Assembly (NCBI GenBank): GCA_947589425.1
Contig: CANQAV010000006.1
Coordinates: 24,011 to 88,010 of the forward strand
Length of the DNA: 64,000 nt
Source: Candidatus Gastranaerophilales bacterium
Lineage (GTDB): Bacteria; Cyanobacteriota; Vampirovibrionia; Gastranaerophilales; Gastranaerophilaceae
Direction of reading: 5' to 3'
The notes under the pieces were generated by a model, which did not search any database, was not told the DNA's origin, and was given only the letters and a program-made list of their open reading frames with translations. Below, in pieces: positions 13,720 to 23,139 of the stretch (positions are counted from its first letter, which is position 1; each line of letters opens with the position of its first letter). The translations under genes were made by a program, and so were the position numbers.

Positions 13720-14580
13720 TTAGTTAATATAATCAAAGCCCAAATCAAGAGGCTGTGCTTTCATAACGATTGCACTTGTTGAAATAACGTCAACTCCCGT
13801 TTTTGCAATTTCTTCAACATTTTCAAGGGTAACACATCCCGATGCTTCTACAATTGCTTTTTTGTTGACAAGCTTTGTACATTCTTTCATTTTATCAAGA
13901 CTCATATTATCGAGCATAATTATATCAACATTGTTTAAAAGGGCTTCTTTAACCTGTTCGATTGTATCGCATTCAACTTCAATTTTATGAGCATGAGAGA
14001 GATTTTCTCTTACTTTTTTTACGGCACTTGTAATTGAGCCGCCCAAAAAAGCGATATGATTATCTTTTAACATAACGCAGTCAGACAAATTAAAACGGTG
14101 AAGATAATGCCCGCCGATTATAACTCCGTATTTTTCAAAAAGTCTGAAATTAGGGGTATTTTTTCTTGTATCGGTAATTTTTACGTTATATTTTTTAGCT
14201 ATATCATAAAATTGTCTTGTATAGGTTGCAATTCCAGAAATTTTTTGAACAAAGTTAAGCGCAAGCCTTTCCCCTTTAAGGATATAGCCCGCATTTCCTT
14301 TTAATTTCGCTAATTTATCTCCTTTTTTAATTGTATCGCCGTCTTTAAAATAAAGTTCAATTTTTACTTCATCCCCCGAAAGAAGTTCAAAAACACGTTT
14401 AAAAACATGGATACCTGCCAATATGCCGTCTTGTCTTGTGGATAAAAACAACTCAAATTCATTTTTTCCTTCGTTATATAAAATCGCATCGGTAGTAATA
14501 TCGCCCCAGAACATATCTTCTTTAAGTGCTGATTTAATATAATCATCAATCACAAAATTTTCAAGAGAATAATTCGACAT
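13720..14580 (-). CDS. nadC: Quinolinate phosphoribosyltransferase
   Basis: Converts quinolinate and PRPP to nicotinate mononucleotide, the third step of de novo NAD synthesis. The QPRTase substrate-binding segment DTRKNTPNFR and the following EKYGVIIGGHYLHR and LKDNH are visible; GGHYLHR replaces the common GGGxxHR. Length 286 aa is typical. Its start lies inside the end of nadB (20-base overlap), so the two are translated from one operon. nadA is not nearby. Confidence 0.95.
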   Translation of the reverse strand: MSNYSLENFVIDDYIKSALKEDMFWGDITTDAILYNEGKNEFELFLSTRQDGILAGIHVFKRVFELLSGDEVKIELYFKDGDTIKKGDKLAKLKGNAGYILKGERLALNFVQKISGIATYTRQFYDIAKKYNVKITDTRKNTPNFRLFEKYGVIIGGHYLHRFNLSDCVMLKDNHIAFLGGSITSAVKKVRENLSHAHKIEVECDTIEQVKEALLNNVDIIMLDNMSLDKMKECTKLVNKKAIVEASGCVTLENVEEIAKTGVDVISTSAIVMKAQPLDLGFDYIN

Positions 14581-16180
14581 TTTCGTTTAATCCTGTTTCT
14601 TTTTTAACTTCGGTATTATCGGTATAATCCGCTCTATAATGAGCTCCGATTGATTTTGTGCGCTTAAGCGCCGATTTAATAATTAATTTTGAAATACATA
14701 TTGCGTTTTCAAGCTCATATTTAATCCTTGAGCCGTATGAAGGGAGAATATCAAGTTTTTTCTCAAGAGAAATAATTTCCCTAAGTCCCTCTTTTAAACC
14801 GTAATCCGTTCTTATAATTCCCGAGTGTTCGCTCATAATATTTTTTAATTTGTCAAATATTTCACTTAAATCATCATTTTTTGCATAATATTCAAAATCG
14901 GTTGAATTATATTTATCAATCGTATTTTTCACTTTTTCGTCATGCATTTTTGGCGGGGCAATATGAGATTTTATTATATCTTTAGCGAGCTTATCCGAAA
15001 ACACGACACATTCCAAAAGCGAATTTGATGCAAGTCTGTTTGCGCCATGAAGTCCCGAAGAAGCGCATTCGCCTACGGCGTATAAATTTTTAATTGAAGT
15101 CATTGAATTTAAATCCGTTTTAATACCGCCCATAAAATAATGTGCAGCGGGAATAACGGGTATAAGACCCGAATTAATATCAACATTGTTTTCTTCGCAA
15201 AGTCTTGTTATGGTAGGAAATCTTTTTTTGAATTTTTCAATTCCGATTTGAGATATATCAAGATTAACATATTCATCATTATTTATTTTCATTTGAGAAA
15301 CAATTGCACGGCTTACAACATCCCTTGGCGCTAAGTCGGCTTTTTTATCATAATTTTTTGCAAAATAATTACCGCTTAAATCAACAAGTTTTGCTCCTTC
15401 TCCTCTGACTGATTCGGATATTAAAGGGGTTGAGCCTTTATTTTTGCAATAAAGCGCAGTGGGGTGAAACTGAACAAATTCCATATTTTCAACCTCAGCG
15501 CCCGCACGGTATGCGATTGCAATCCCGTCCCCTGTTGAAGTTGAAGGATTGGTAGTTCTTTTATATAATTGGCCGATACCGCCCGTTGCAAGAATAACAT
15601 TGTTTGAATATACTGCTTCGTATGAATTTTGCTCCCAATTATATACAACAAGCCCCCTGCAGACATTATCCATATCAACTAAAATTTCAAGTGCAAGAGT
15701 GTTTTTATATATATCAATTCCTTCTTGTTTTTCAAGGCATTTTGCAAGAGTTTCAACAATAACCCTGCCTGTTGAATCGCCGTTTGCATGAAGTATTCTC
15801 GGGCATGAATGCGCCCCTTCAAGAGTAAAATTGAGGGATTTCTTTTCGTTTCTGTCAAATCGAACGCCGAAGTTAATCAACTCTTGAGCCGCAATAAAAG
15901 AATTTTCGGAAACATATTTAACCGTATTTAAGTTATTTAATCCGCAGCCCGCTTTAATTGTATCGCTTATATGAGATTGAATTGAATCAAGCGGGTTAAT
16001 CTCGGGTATGACTGAAACCATTCCGCCCTGTGCAAGATAAGATGAGCCTGATAATATATCTTCTTTTGTGACAAGCAGTATTCCGTCTTTAAAGTCTTTA
16101 TTTACAGAAAGCTTATTTGCAAGATATAATCCGCTTATCCCGCTTCCCACAATAATTACATCATATTTAGAGTACTTCAT
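14561..16180 (-). CDS. nadB: L-aspartate oxidase
   Basis: FAD enzyme that makes iminoaspartate, the first step of NAD synthesis. It has the Rossmann motif GSGISGLYLA at the N-terminus, AQGGMV in the flavin site, and HGANRLASNSLLE of the fumarate-reductase superfamily. I choose the ATG at 16180 (MKYSKYDVI, 539 aa) because GGAGATAG lies upstream; a longer reading from 16219 adds 13 unlikely residues. With nadC it gives two of three de novo NAD steps. Confidence 0.95.
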   Translation of the reverse strand: MKYSKYDVIIVGSGISGLYLANKLSVNKDFKDGILLVTKEDILSGSSYLAQGGMVSVIPEINPLDSIQSHISDTIKAGCGLNNLNTVKYVSENSFIAAQELINFGVRFDRNEKKSLNFTLEGAHSCPRILHANGDSTGRVIVETLAKCLEKQEGIDIYKNTLALEILVDMDNVCRGLVVYNWEQNSYEAVYSNNVILATGGIGQLYKRTTNPSTSTGDGIAIAYRAGAEVENMEFVQFHPTALYCKNKGSTPLISESVRGEGAKLVDLSGNYFAKNYDKKADLAPRDVVSRAIVSQMKINNDEYVNLDISQIGIEKFKKRFPTITRLCEENNVDINSGLIPVIPAAHYFMGGIKTDLNSMTSIKNLYAVGECASSGLHGANRLASNSLLECVVFSDKLAKDIIKSHIAPPKMHDEKVKNTIDKYNSTDFEYYAKNDDLSEIFDKLKNIMSEHSGIIRTDYGLKEGLREIISLEKKLDILPSYGSRIKYELENAICISKLIIKSALKRTKSIGAHYRADYTDNTEVKKETGLNENVELFS

Positions 16181-16298
16181 TATGCATCTATCTCCACAGT
16201 AAAATAATAATATAAACAAAAATTAAATAAAAACATAATTGTATATGTAATATTTACTTGATAAAATATATGCGTTAACACATTTTATTGAGGTAAAT

Positions 16299-17837
16299 AT
16301 GACAAATAATAAAAAAAGAGTCTTACTTTGTATATTAGACGGATGGGGAATATCAAAAGACAAAGAATATAATGCGGTATATTGTGCAGATACACCAAAT
16401 TATGATAAATTTATAAAAGAAATGCCAAACACAATTCTCCATGCCGACGGCCTTAATGTAGGACTTCCCGAAGGGCAGATGGGTAATTCCGAAGTGGGAC
16501 ATTTAAATATCGGTGCGGGAAGAATTGTATATCAGGAATTAACAAGAATAAATAAATCAATTGATGAAGGGGATTTCTTTAAAAACAGCGAATTTTTAAA
16601 TGCAATAAATCATGTAAAAAACAATAATTCCGCCCTTCATATCTACGGACTTGTTTCTCCGGGCGGTGTTCACAGCTCAATGAAGCATTTAAAAGCACTT
16701 ATTAAAATGACATCCGATACGGGTTTAAAAAATGTTTATGTTCACGCATTCTTAGACGGCAGGGACACCCCGCCCAAATCCGCAGATAAATATTTAGCTG
16801 AAATCGAAGAAGAGCTTAAAAAATATAATCTTCCAAAAATTGCCTCAATAATCGGAAGATACTGGGCAATGGACAGGGATAAACGCTGGGAAAGAGTTGA
16901 AAAAGCGTATAATTGCCTGACTTTAGGAGAAGGAATTAAAGAAGAAGACTCAAACAGTGCAATAAATAATTCATACAACAATAATGTAACGGATGAATTT
17001 GTTGAGCCTGTTTCAATTTCAAAAAGAAGAATTGATGATAATGATGCGATAATTTTCTTTAACTACAGACCCGACCGTGCAAGAGAAATCACCCGTTCGT
17101 TTGTCGACGAAAATTTTGAAGGCTTTAATCGCAAAAAAGTAATTAAAAATCTGTATTATGTATGTATGACGCAATATGATGAAACTTTAAGCACTCCCGT
17201 CGCATTTAAACCTCAAACCCTTGTAAATATACTGGGGGATGTTTTGGATGAAAACGGCATTAAACAGTTCAGAACGGCAGAAACCGAAAAATATGCTCAT
17301 ATTACGTTTTTCTTTAACGGCGGAGTGGAAAAATCGGGAAAACTTGAAACAAGGGCTCTTGTTAATTCTCCGAAAGTTGCAACCTATGACTTAAAACCGC
17401 AAATGAGCGCCTATGAAGTTTGCGATAACGTCTTAAAAGCACTTGATGATGAACAATACGGTTTTATTCTCGTAAACTTTGCAAACCCCGATATGGTAGG
17501 TCATACGGGCGTTATGGAAGCAGCGGTTAAAGCTTGCCATGCCGTTGATGAATGTGTCGGAAAAATTGCCCAAAAAGCACTTGAAAATGATGTCACAATG
17601 ATTATCACGGCAGATCACGGAAATGCCGAATGGATGTTTGACACAAAAACAAACGCTCCTCAAACGGCGCATACAACAAACCCCGTGCCGTTTATTATTG
17701 TATCGGGCGAAAAATATGAACTTAATCAGGAAGGCGCATTGTGTGACATTGCTCCTACAGTGCTTGATATTTTAAATATTGAAAGACCGAAAGAAATGAC
17801 TGGAAAATCAATGATAAAAGAAATGGCAAGAAAATAA
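16299..17837 (+). CDS. gpmI: 2,3-bisphosphoglycerate-independent phosphoglycerate mutase
   Basis: Glycolytic enzyme using two manganese ions and a phosphoserine. The catalytic serine is S64 in GQMGNSEVGHLNIG, and further metal ligands are in ITADHGNAE near the C-terminus. Length 512 aa is standard. GAGGT precedes the ATG. The gene ends in a clear intrinsic terminator. Confidence 0.97.
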   Translation: MTNNKKRVLLCILDGWGISKDKEYNAVYCADTPNYDKFIKEMPNTILHADGLNVGLPEGQMGNSEVGHLNIGAGRIVYQELTRINKSIDEGDFFKNSEFLNAINHVKNNNSALHIYGLVSPGGVHSSMKHLKALIKMTSDTGLKNVYVHAFLDGRDTPPKSADKYLAEIEEELKKYNLPKIASIIGRYWAMDRDKRWERVEKAYNCLTLGEGIKEEDSNSAINNSYNNNVTDEFVEPVSISKRRIDDNDAIIFFNYRPDRAREITRSFVDENFEGFNRKKVIKNLYYVCMTQYDETLSTPVAFKPQTLVNILGDVLDENGIKQFRTAETEKYAHITFFFNGGVEKSGKLETRALVNSPKVATYDLKPQMSAYEVCDNVLKALDDEQYGFILVNFANPDMVGHTGVMEAAVKACHAVDECVGKIAQKALENDVTMIITADHGNAEWMFDTKTNAPQTAHTTNPVPFIIVSGEKYELNQEGALCDIAPTVLDILNIERPKEMTGKSMIKEMARK

Positions 17838-17839
17838 TA

Positions 17840-17866
17840 AAAAAGCCCTATAAAAGGGCTTTTTTT
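17840..17866 (+). terminator. Intrinsic terminator after gpmI
   Basis: The stem AAAAAGCCC pairs with GGGCTTTTT around a 7-base loop and is followed by a T-run. The A-run on the other side makes it usable in both directions, and it overlaps the end of the convergent GT8 gene. Confidence 0.85.
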
Positions 17867-18833
17867 ATTTTAGTTTTATTATAAAACGAAAGCCAAAGCA
17901 GGTAATAACCTTGTGTTTATATTTAATATATTCTGATTTTTTACAGCTGAAAATTTTTTCAAAAAAGTTCTTATAGGTAATACCCCCCCCCTCAATCTTG
18001 AGTAGGGTTTTAACATAAATATCTTGCATAATTTCTTCATAAAAAGGAGAAAATCTTGCATAAAAAAAGAAAATATCAGACATCATACATTTTATTGAAT
18101 GCCAAGGCTTTAAACCCCCCGCCCAGTGTATTACAACAGGGTTTTTCAATGCTTCTTTTTTTTCTTCTTCATTTTTATATGTAAAATAAGGAGCAGCATT
18201 AAAGATTGAAAAAATATATTTTATTTTTGGGGCAAAAGTTATATTAAAAGCATCCTGGTCGGGGAATTTTAAAAATTTAGAATATTTATTTATATTTTCA
18301 AATAATTTATCAAAAATTTCTTCTTCTCTCCATTTTTTAAGATTTGCAACCATAACCCCCGAATTAACATATAAAAAATCTGAAGGAAGATTTAAATTTT
18401 TAATCCAATCGCTTTTATCCAAAAGCGCTACCTGATCAACAACGGCAGCCATATAATTATCTTCTAAATCAATATCCCATAATTTTTTAATATCGTCATC
18501 AAAAACCAAATCAACATCTAAAATAATTGCCTTATCTATTTTATCATCCAGTTTTGATGTAAAAAGCTTGTTAAAAGCATCTCTTCCTACATGTTCACAA
18601 ACCGAGTCGGGAATTTTATCAAAAACTTCAAGACTTTTTTCATAAAAATTAATTTCGCAATCATAATTTTTTTTGATAAAATTAATTTTTCTGACACTTT
18701 CAGGACTTAGTCCGCTGTTAATTATATGAAAAGACAGGGCATTTTTTGTGTTTTTCAATATTGAAATCATTGCAACTGAAAGATATTTTGCATAATCATC
18801 ATTAATTGAAAAAAATACGTGAATTTTATTCAT
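17865..18833 (-). CDS. Glycosyltransferase family 8, poly-G tract near C-terminus
   Basis: A GT8-type retaining glycosyltransferase (322 aa from ATG 18833, GAGG upstream). It has the metal-binding DVD at residues 106-108, NSGVMVANLKKW, FPDQDAFN and HWAGGLKPW, all typical of GT8. A G9 tract encodes Gly-Gly-Gly at 282-284. In the present frame the protein continues into a tail ending HKVITCFGFRFIIK. Loss of one G would give another C-terminus of similar length ending at 17879; gain of one G would truncate after about four residues. It is a paralogue of the next gene. Substrate unknown; a role in surface glycan or lipooligosaccharide assembly is inferred. Confidence 0.85.
   Translation of the reverse strand: MNKIHVFFSINDDYAKYLSVAMISILKNTKNALSFHIINSGLSPESVRKINFIKKNYDCEINFYEKSLEVFDKIPDSVCEHVGRDAFNKLFTSKLDDKIDKAIILDVDLVFDDDIKKLWDIDLEDNYMAAVVDQVALLDKSDWIKNLNLPSDFLYVNSGVMVANLKKWREEEIFDKLFENINKYSKFLKFPDQDAFNITFAPKIKYIFSIFNAAPYFTYKNEEEKKEALKNPVVIHWAGGLKPWHSIKCMMSDIFFFYARFSPFYEEIMQDIYVKTLLKIEGGGITYKNFFEKIFSCKKSEYIKYKHKVITCFGFRFIIKLK
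17983..17991 (-). repeat. Poly-G tract (G9) in first GT8 gene
   Basis: Nine G on the coding strand, flanked by A and T. It is in frame now; a one-base slip switches the C-terminal tail. Confidence 0.95.
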
Positions 18834-18861
18834 ATATAACCTCGTACACATATTTTAGATA

Positions 18862-19839
18862 TCAAGCACATTTAAGTTTCATCAAATTTAAATCGAATTC
18901 CAAAAAGCGTAACAACTTTGTGGCGTTTTTTTGTTCTTTTAACATGTTTAATGCTAAAAATTTGCTCAGATAAGCTTCTATGGAAAGACCCCCCCCTTGA
19001 GAATTTGCGCATAATTTTGTGATATTTTCATACAAAATTGATTCATAAAAAGGGGACAATCTTGCATATTTAAAAAATTCATCACACATGTATACATTTT
19101 GATTGTTCCAGGGTTTTTCATGTCCTGCCCAGTGAACAACAACAGCGTTCATACGAATATTTTCTTCTTCTTTTATATCGTCATATCCAAGATTAGGTGT
19201 ATAATTAAAAATCTGAGGGAAATATTTAACTTTTGGAGCAAAAGTCATATTAAACGTATCCTGATCCGGAAAACGTAATATTTTAGCATTTTTGTGTGCA
19301 ACTTCAAATAATTTTTCCGAGATTGATTCATGTCTCCATTTTTTCAGATTTGCAACCATTACCCCGGAATTAATATAGTCATATTTTTCGGGCAGTGAAT
19401 AATATTTTCTCCACTTTTCTTTATCGTTCGAAAAAACTCTATCAATAGAAGCGCCTATATAATTATCGGTGATATCTATATCCCACAATTTCTTAATATC
19501 ATCAACAAAAATAATATCAACATCAAGTATAATAGCTTTGTCAATATTTTTGTCAATATTTGATACCAAAAATTTATGGTCAGGCTCATCCGACACATGC
19601 GCATCCGCACATTCTGGAATATCTTTAAAAATATCATTATCAACCCTAAAATAGTCAATTTCAAAATTTTTTATATTCTTAACAGAATTGATTTTCCTTA
19701 TATTCTCGGGACTTAATCCGCTGTTTATAATATGAAAAAAGATGCTGCTGCTTGTGTTTTTTAATATCGAAATCATTGCAACTGAAAGATATTTTGCATA
19801 ATCATCATTAATTGAAAAAAATACGTGAATTTTATCCAT
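18862..19839 (-). CDS. Glycosyltransferase family 8 paralogue, tail out of frame
   Basis: A GT8 protein (325 aa) with DVD at residues 106-108, NSGVMVANLKKWR, FPDQDTFN and HWAGHEKPW. It has a good ribosome-binding site (AAGGAG). It is a tandem paralogue of the preceding gene and shares 67 identical bases near the 5' end. A G8 tract encodes Gly-Gly-Gly near residue 283. In the current frame the C-terminus is unlike its paralogue; with one extra G the sequence would read a tail with HKVVTLFGIRFKF, homologous to the paralogue's tail, ending at 18872. So this copy is probably in the tail-off state. Confidence 0.85.
   Translation of the reverse strand: MDKIHVFFSINDDYAKYLSVAMISILKNTSSSIFFHIINSGLSPENIRKINSVKNIKNFEIDYFRVDNDIFKDIPECADAHVSDEPDHKFLVSNIDKNIDKAIILDVDIIFVDDIKKLWDIDITDNYIGASIDRVFSNDKEKWRKYYSLPEKYDYINSGVMVANLKKWRHESISEKLFEVAHKNAKILRFPDQDTFNMTFAPKVKYFPQIFNYTPNLGYDDIKEEENIRMNAVVVHWAGHEKPWNNQNVYMCDEFFKYARLSPFYESILYENITKLCANSQGGGLSIEAYLSKFLALNMLKEQKNATKLLRFLEFDLNLMKLKCA
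18989..18996 (-). repeat. Poly-G tract (G8) in second GT8 gene
   Basis: Eight G on the coding strand between CAA and TCT. G9 would restore the conserved tail; G7 would stop after a few residues. Confidence 0.95.
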
Positions 19840-19854
19840 AATAACTCCTTATGC

Positions 19855-20652
19855 TTATTTTACAAAAAAAGTACGGATATACAAAAAAATTAATGATAAA
19901 ATTAAGGCAAAAATTGAAATTACGCTTGCCACAGGCAGTCCAAAAACAAAAGAAACACTGTCTATTCTGATACTTTCTACAAATATTCTTACAATTGAAT
20001 ATAAAATTATATAAATTAAAAACACCGTTCCGGTTTTTAGATTTTTTACTTTTAAATACAAAAATAAAAGAATTGCAAAAATTATTAAATCAAAAATGCT
20101 TTCATACAAAAAAGCCGGGTGAAAAAAATCAACTTCTTTAAATTCGGGGGGTCTATACTCCGGGTCTACATAAAGTTTAATAAAAAAATTAGTCGGATAA
20201 CCAAATGCCTCTTGATTAAAAAAGTTTCCCCACCTTCCGATTGCCTGTGAAAGAGAAAAAGCGGGTGCAATTGCATCAAGCAATTGCAAGGGTTTTATTA
20301 TCTTTTTGTTTAAAAATAAAAAAATTCCCGCAATTCCAAAAATTATCGCCCCCCAGATTGAAATACCGCCATGGTTTAACATAATGATTTCTTGGGGGTA
20401 TTTTAAATAATAATCAATATTCCCTAAAACATAAAAAAATCTTGCTCCCAATATTGAAAAAACAACAACAGGCGGAATAAAGTCAATAAAATAATTTGCG
20501 CAATCTTTCGAATATTTATCTTTCAAAATAAAATATGTTACACAAACACCGAGCGCAATAGCAAATGCCAGTATCAAACCGTAAAGACGAATTGAGATAT
20601 TGCCGATTTGAAATAATACTGGTTGAAGTTTTGGATATAAAACTATATGCAT
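19855..20652 (-). CDS. lgt: Prolipoprotein diacylglyceryl transferase
   Basis: Integral membrane enzyme that attaches diacylglycerol to the lipobox cysteine of prolipoproteins. It has about seven membrane segments, the LNHGG segment and the Lgt signature GRWGNFFNQEAFG. At 265 aa it is the usual size. The neighbouring downstream-directed genes are co-oriented; the TPR protein just upstream is a plausible lipoprotein substrate. Confidence 0.94.
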   Translation of the reverse strand: MHIVLYPKLQPVLFQIGNISIRLYGLILAFAIALGVCVTYFILKDKYSKDCANYFIDFIPPVVVFSILGARFFYVLGNIDYYLKYPQEIIMLNHGGISIWGAIIFGIAGIFLFLNKKIIKPLQLLDAIAPAFSLSQAIGRWGNFFNQEAFGYPTNFFIKLYVDPEYRPPEFKEVDFFHPAFLYESIFDLIIFAILLFLYLKVKNLKTGTVFLIYIILYSIVRIFVESIRIDSVSFVFGLPVASVISIFALILSLIFLYIRTFFVK

Positions 20653-20657
20653 GAGCG

Positions 20658-21212
20658 CTATTCTTTATTATCAAAATTTTCTTTTTTATTTTTCAATATA
20701 CGAACTCTTTCTTCGACACTGTCTTTATCTTGTGCTTGAGGAGAAAGTTCCGCATATTTTTCATAATTGCTAATGGCAGAATTTAAATAAGGTAAATATT
20801 TTTCCTTTGAGTCTTTAGATTGTGCTATATCGTTATTTTTATCACTTGTAATATTATTTAAATCATCACTGTTGCCATAAATGCTATCTGCCATACAATC
20901 ATAAGCAACGCCGAGCGTATAGTATACCGAAGGCTCTTTTGGACGTATTTTTTGAGCAGCATCCAGTTGTTCTATCGCAAGATCGCATTTAGACGCTTTA
21001 ATATAAGCTGATGCAAGATTGTACCTTGTCTCAAAAATATTTTCATCCAAATCAATTGAAGCTTCAAGACGTGATATCGCAGTGTCAATATCTCCCGCAT
21101 TCATGCGCTCCATTGCGATATCATTTAATTTTTGAACGGCAAGCGTATTTATGCAAGCCGAACAAATCACCGCCAAAAATAAAATAAAAACAAAAGACAA
21201 AAATCTTCTCAT
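20658..21212 (-). CDS. Exported TPR protein, possible lipoprotein
   Basis: 184 aa with an N-terminal hydrophobic signal (residues 4-18) ending CSAC; the cysteine could be lipidated, though position -3 is atypical. Two or more TPR units follow (AISRLEASIDLDENIFETRY, then AIEQLDAAQKIRPKEPSVYY). The C-terminal part is acidic and low in complexity. TPR lipoproteins usually scaffold envelope complexes. It lies six bases from lgt in the same direction. Specific role unknown. Confidence 0.7.
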   Translation of the reverse strand: MRRFLSFVFILFLAVICSACINTLAVQKLNDIAMERMNAGDIDTAISRLEASIDLDENIFETRYNLASAYIKASKCDLAIEQLDAAQKIRPKEPSVYYTLGVAYDCMADSIYGNSDDLNNITSDKNNDIAQSKDSKEKYLPYLNSAISNYEKYAELSPQAQDKDSVEERVRILKNKKENFDNKE

Positions 21213-21305
21213 ATAAATCCTAATTATACTTTCTAATCTGCAATATATTACAAGGATATTTTTTACATATCATAATGTAAATCGTACAAAAGAATAATTT
21301 TTAAA

Positions 21306-21935
21306 TCAAAGTTCCAAAGGCTGTTTGATAAATACACCGTCACCACCCAGATATTCAACTTCTTCGCCGTTTATATAAAGATATACGTTTGTATCGGGCT
21401 CCATTGATTTTATTGTTTTTGTTAACTGCATAACACGATTTTCAACGCTTTGACTTCCTCCGCCGTTGCCAAATTTTGAGGAAAGATTAACTACAATTCC
21501 TTTTTCGGTTTTTTTAAGGGAAATTAAATCTACGTTTGCGGGGATTTCGGAATATATGCCCTTTTTTGTTTCCTCAATTGTAGGGCCTTTTAAAAGTAGA
21601 GTTACCGTTGTTTTCAAAGAAGGCTTTGAGGTTAATTGCCTTTGCACGGGGATTAATTTGCCGTTAGAATCAAAAAGATAAAATGTGTGAGTATATTTTT
21701 CGGCAGCAGTTTTTTTGGGCGGCTGCGCCGGCTTTTGCTCGGGTTTTTCCTTTGGGGGTAATACTTCTTTTTTATTATCCGAAGATTTTAATTTATCTTC
21801 GTGTGTACCGAAAACAGGATTATCTTTTGAAACTTGCAATTGAGTACTGTAGCTGTCGGAACTTACAAATTTGTAAATAAAAAACCCCAAACACAACACA
21901 AGACAAATAAAAAAAGTCTTTAAAAAAGTATTCAT
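21306..21935 (-). CDS. GerMN-domain membrane-anchored protein
   Basis: 209 aa from ATG 21935. A single N-terminal membrane segment (residues 5-20) is followed by a Lys/Pro-rich linker and then a GerMN-like domain (VTLLLKGPTIEE, IVVNLSS, VENRVMQLTKTI). GerMN domains occur in sporulation, germination and envelope proteins and are thought to be extracytoplasmic binding modules. The gene follows truB with two bases between stop and start, so it belongs to the infB-rbfA-truB transcription unit. There is no other sign of sporulation. Confidence 0.78.
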   Translation of the reverse strand: MNTFLKTFFICLVLCLGFFIYKFVSSDSYSTQLQVSKDNPVFGTHEDKLKSSDNKKEVLPPKEKPEQKPAQPPKKTAAEKYTHTFYLFDSNGKLIPVQRQLTSKPSLKTTVTLLLKGPTIEETKKGIYSEIPANVDLISLKKTEKGIVVNLSSKFGNGGGSQSVENRVMQLTKTIKSMEPDTNVYLYINGEEVEYLGGDGVFIKQPLEL

Positions 21936-21937
21936 TT

Positions 21938-22780
21938 TCAATCTCTCCAAAATATTTTTTTTGGTTTGATTAAATTATCCGATAAATTTGCAATTGATAC
22001 AAGTTTATTATTTTTTGTTAATAAAATTTTATCGGTTGAAAATTGTTGATTTTGCGGAATTGAATTACCGTTTTTAACAAATTTGAATTCAATATCGGAT
22101 AACTCTTTTTTATCAAGTTCAAGAGCTTCAAGGGGGTCTATTTTATTAAATTCAATATCATCCAATTCATTGGAGTTTTCAATCTTAAAATTGCCTGCAC
22201 AAATTCTTTTTAAATCGGACATATATGCACCGCAGCCAATCTTAATACCTATATCATTTACAAGCGACCTGATATATGTACCTTTTTTACAGCATACTTT
22301 AATTTGAGCATAATCATCAACAAAATTAATTAAATCAATTGAATATATTTCAATTTCTCTTGGTTGAAGTTCAATTATATTATCTTTATTATTTCTTGCC
22401 ATATCGCACATTTTTTTGCCGTTTTGTTTAATTGCACTATATTTTGGGGGTATTTGAAGCGATTTACCGACAAAAGATAATATGCAGTCTTTTAGGACAC
22501 TTTGCGAAAAATCAGGAGTTTTGACAAATTGTTTTTCACCTTCCGAATCAAACGTATTTGTTATATAGCCGAACTTGATATCGGCAATATAAGTTTTATT
22601 TGAGCCCAAATATTCAAGAAGCCTTGTTGCATCTTCAACCGCAACTTGTAAAACTCCCGAAGCCAAAGGGTCAAGCGTTCCCGAATGACCGATTTTTTTA
22701 ATATTCAGTCTTTTTCTTAATTTTCTTATAACATCAAAAGAAGTAATTCCCTTTGGTTTATTTATATTTAAAAAATACAT
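21938..22780 (-). CDS. truB: tRNA pseudouridine(55) synthase
   Basis: Modifies U55 of the tRNA T-loop. The catalytic aspartate is D37 in GHSGTLDPLASG; KPKGITSFD and the KCGTYIRSL-like segment (CCKKGTYIRSLVNDIG) confirm the family. Length 280 aa. The start overlaps the rbfA stop as TAATG. Confidence 0.95.
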   Translation of the reverse strand: MYFLNINKPKGITSFDVIRKLRKRLNIKKIGHSGTLDPLASGVLQVAVEDATRLLEYLGSNKTYIADIKFGYITNTFDSEGEKQFVKTPDFSQSVLKDCILSFVGKSLQIPPKYSAIKQNGKKMCDMARNNKDNIIELQPREIEIYSIDLINFVDDYAQIKVCCKKGTYIRSLVNDIGIKIGCGAYMSDLKRICAGNFKIENSNELDDIEFNKIDPLEALELDKKELSDIEFKFVKNGNSIPQNQQFSTDKILLTKNNKLVSIANLSDNLIKPKKIFWRD

Positions 22781-23130
22781 TAAATCTCGCCACGCTGAAT
22801 TTTGTTTATTAATTCAGACATTTTAGCCCCATGTTCGAGTGAATCATCCAAAATAAAAAGCAATGTCGGAGTTTTTCTAAGTCTTATTCTTTTACCGACT
22901 TCATGGCGGATTTGACCTACATGGCGCTCCAGAGCACGTGAAGTCTTTTCTTTTGCTTCGTCTGAGCCGAATACGCTATAAAAAACACGAGCAGCAGAAT
23001 TATCGGATGAAACATCAACATCCGTAATCGAAACCATACCGCAAATTTGAGGGTCTTTAATTTCCCTGAAAATTATATCGGAAATCTCTCTCATAAGAGC
23101 TTTTCTTACTCTTTCATTTCTTAATGACAT
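22780..23130 (-). CDS. rbfA: Ribosome-binding factor A
   Basis: A 116-aa KH-fold factor for 16S rRNA 5'-end maturation and cold adaptation. The family segments RVRKALMREISDII and the C-terminal LRKTPTLLFILDDSLEHG are clear. It sits between infB and truB, the conserved bacterial order. Confidence 0.94.
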   Translation of the reverse strand: MSLRNERVRKALMREISDIIFREIKDPQICGMVSITDVDVSSDNSAARVFYSVFGSDEAKEKTSRALERHVGQIRHEVGKRIRLRKTPTLLFILDDSLEHGAKMSELINKIQRGEI

Positions 23131-23139
23131 TATTAATTC

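Noticed and set aside
21306..21935. Evidence for sporulation from the GerMN domain
   Set aside because: GerMN domains occur widely in non-sporulating bacteria, and no other sporulation gene is present in the window.
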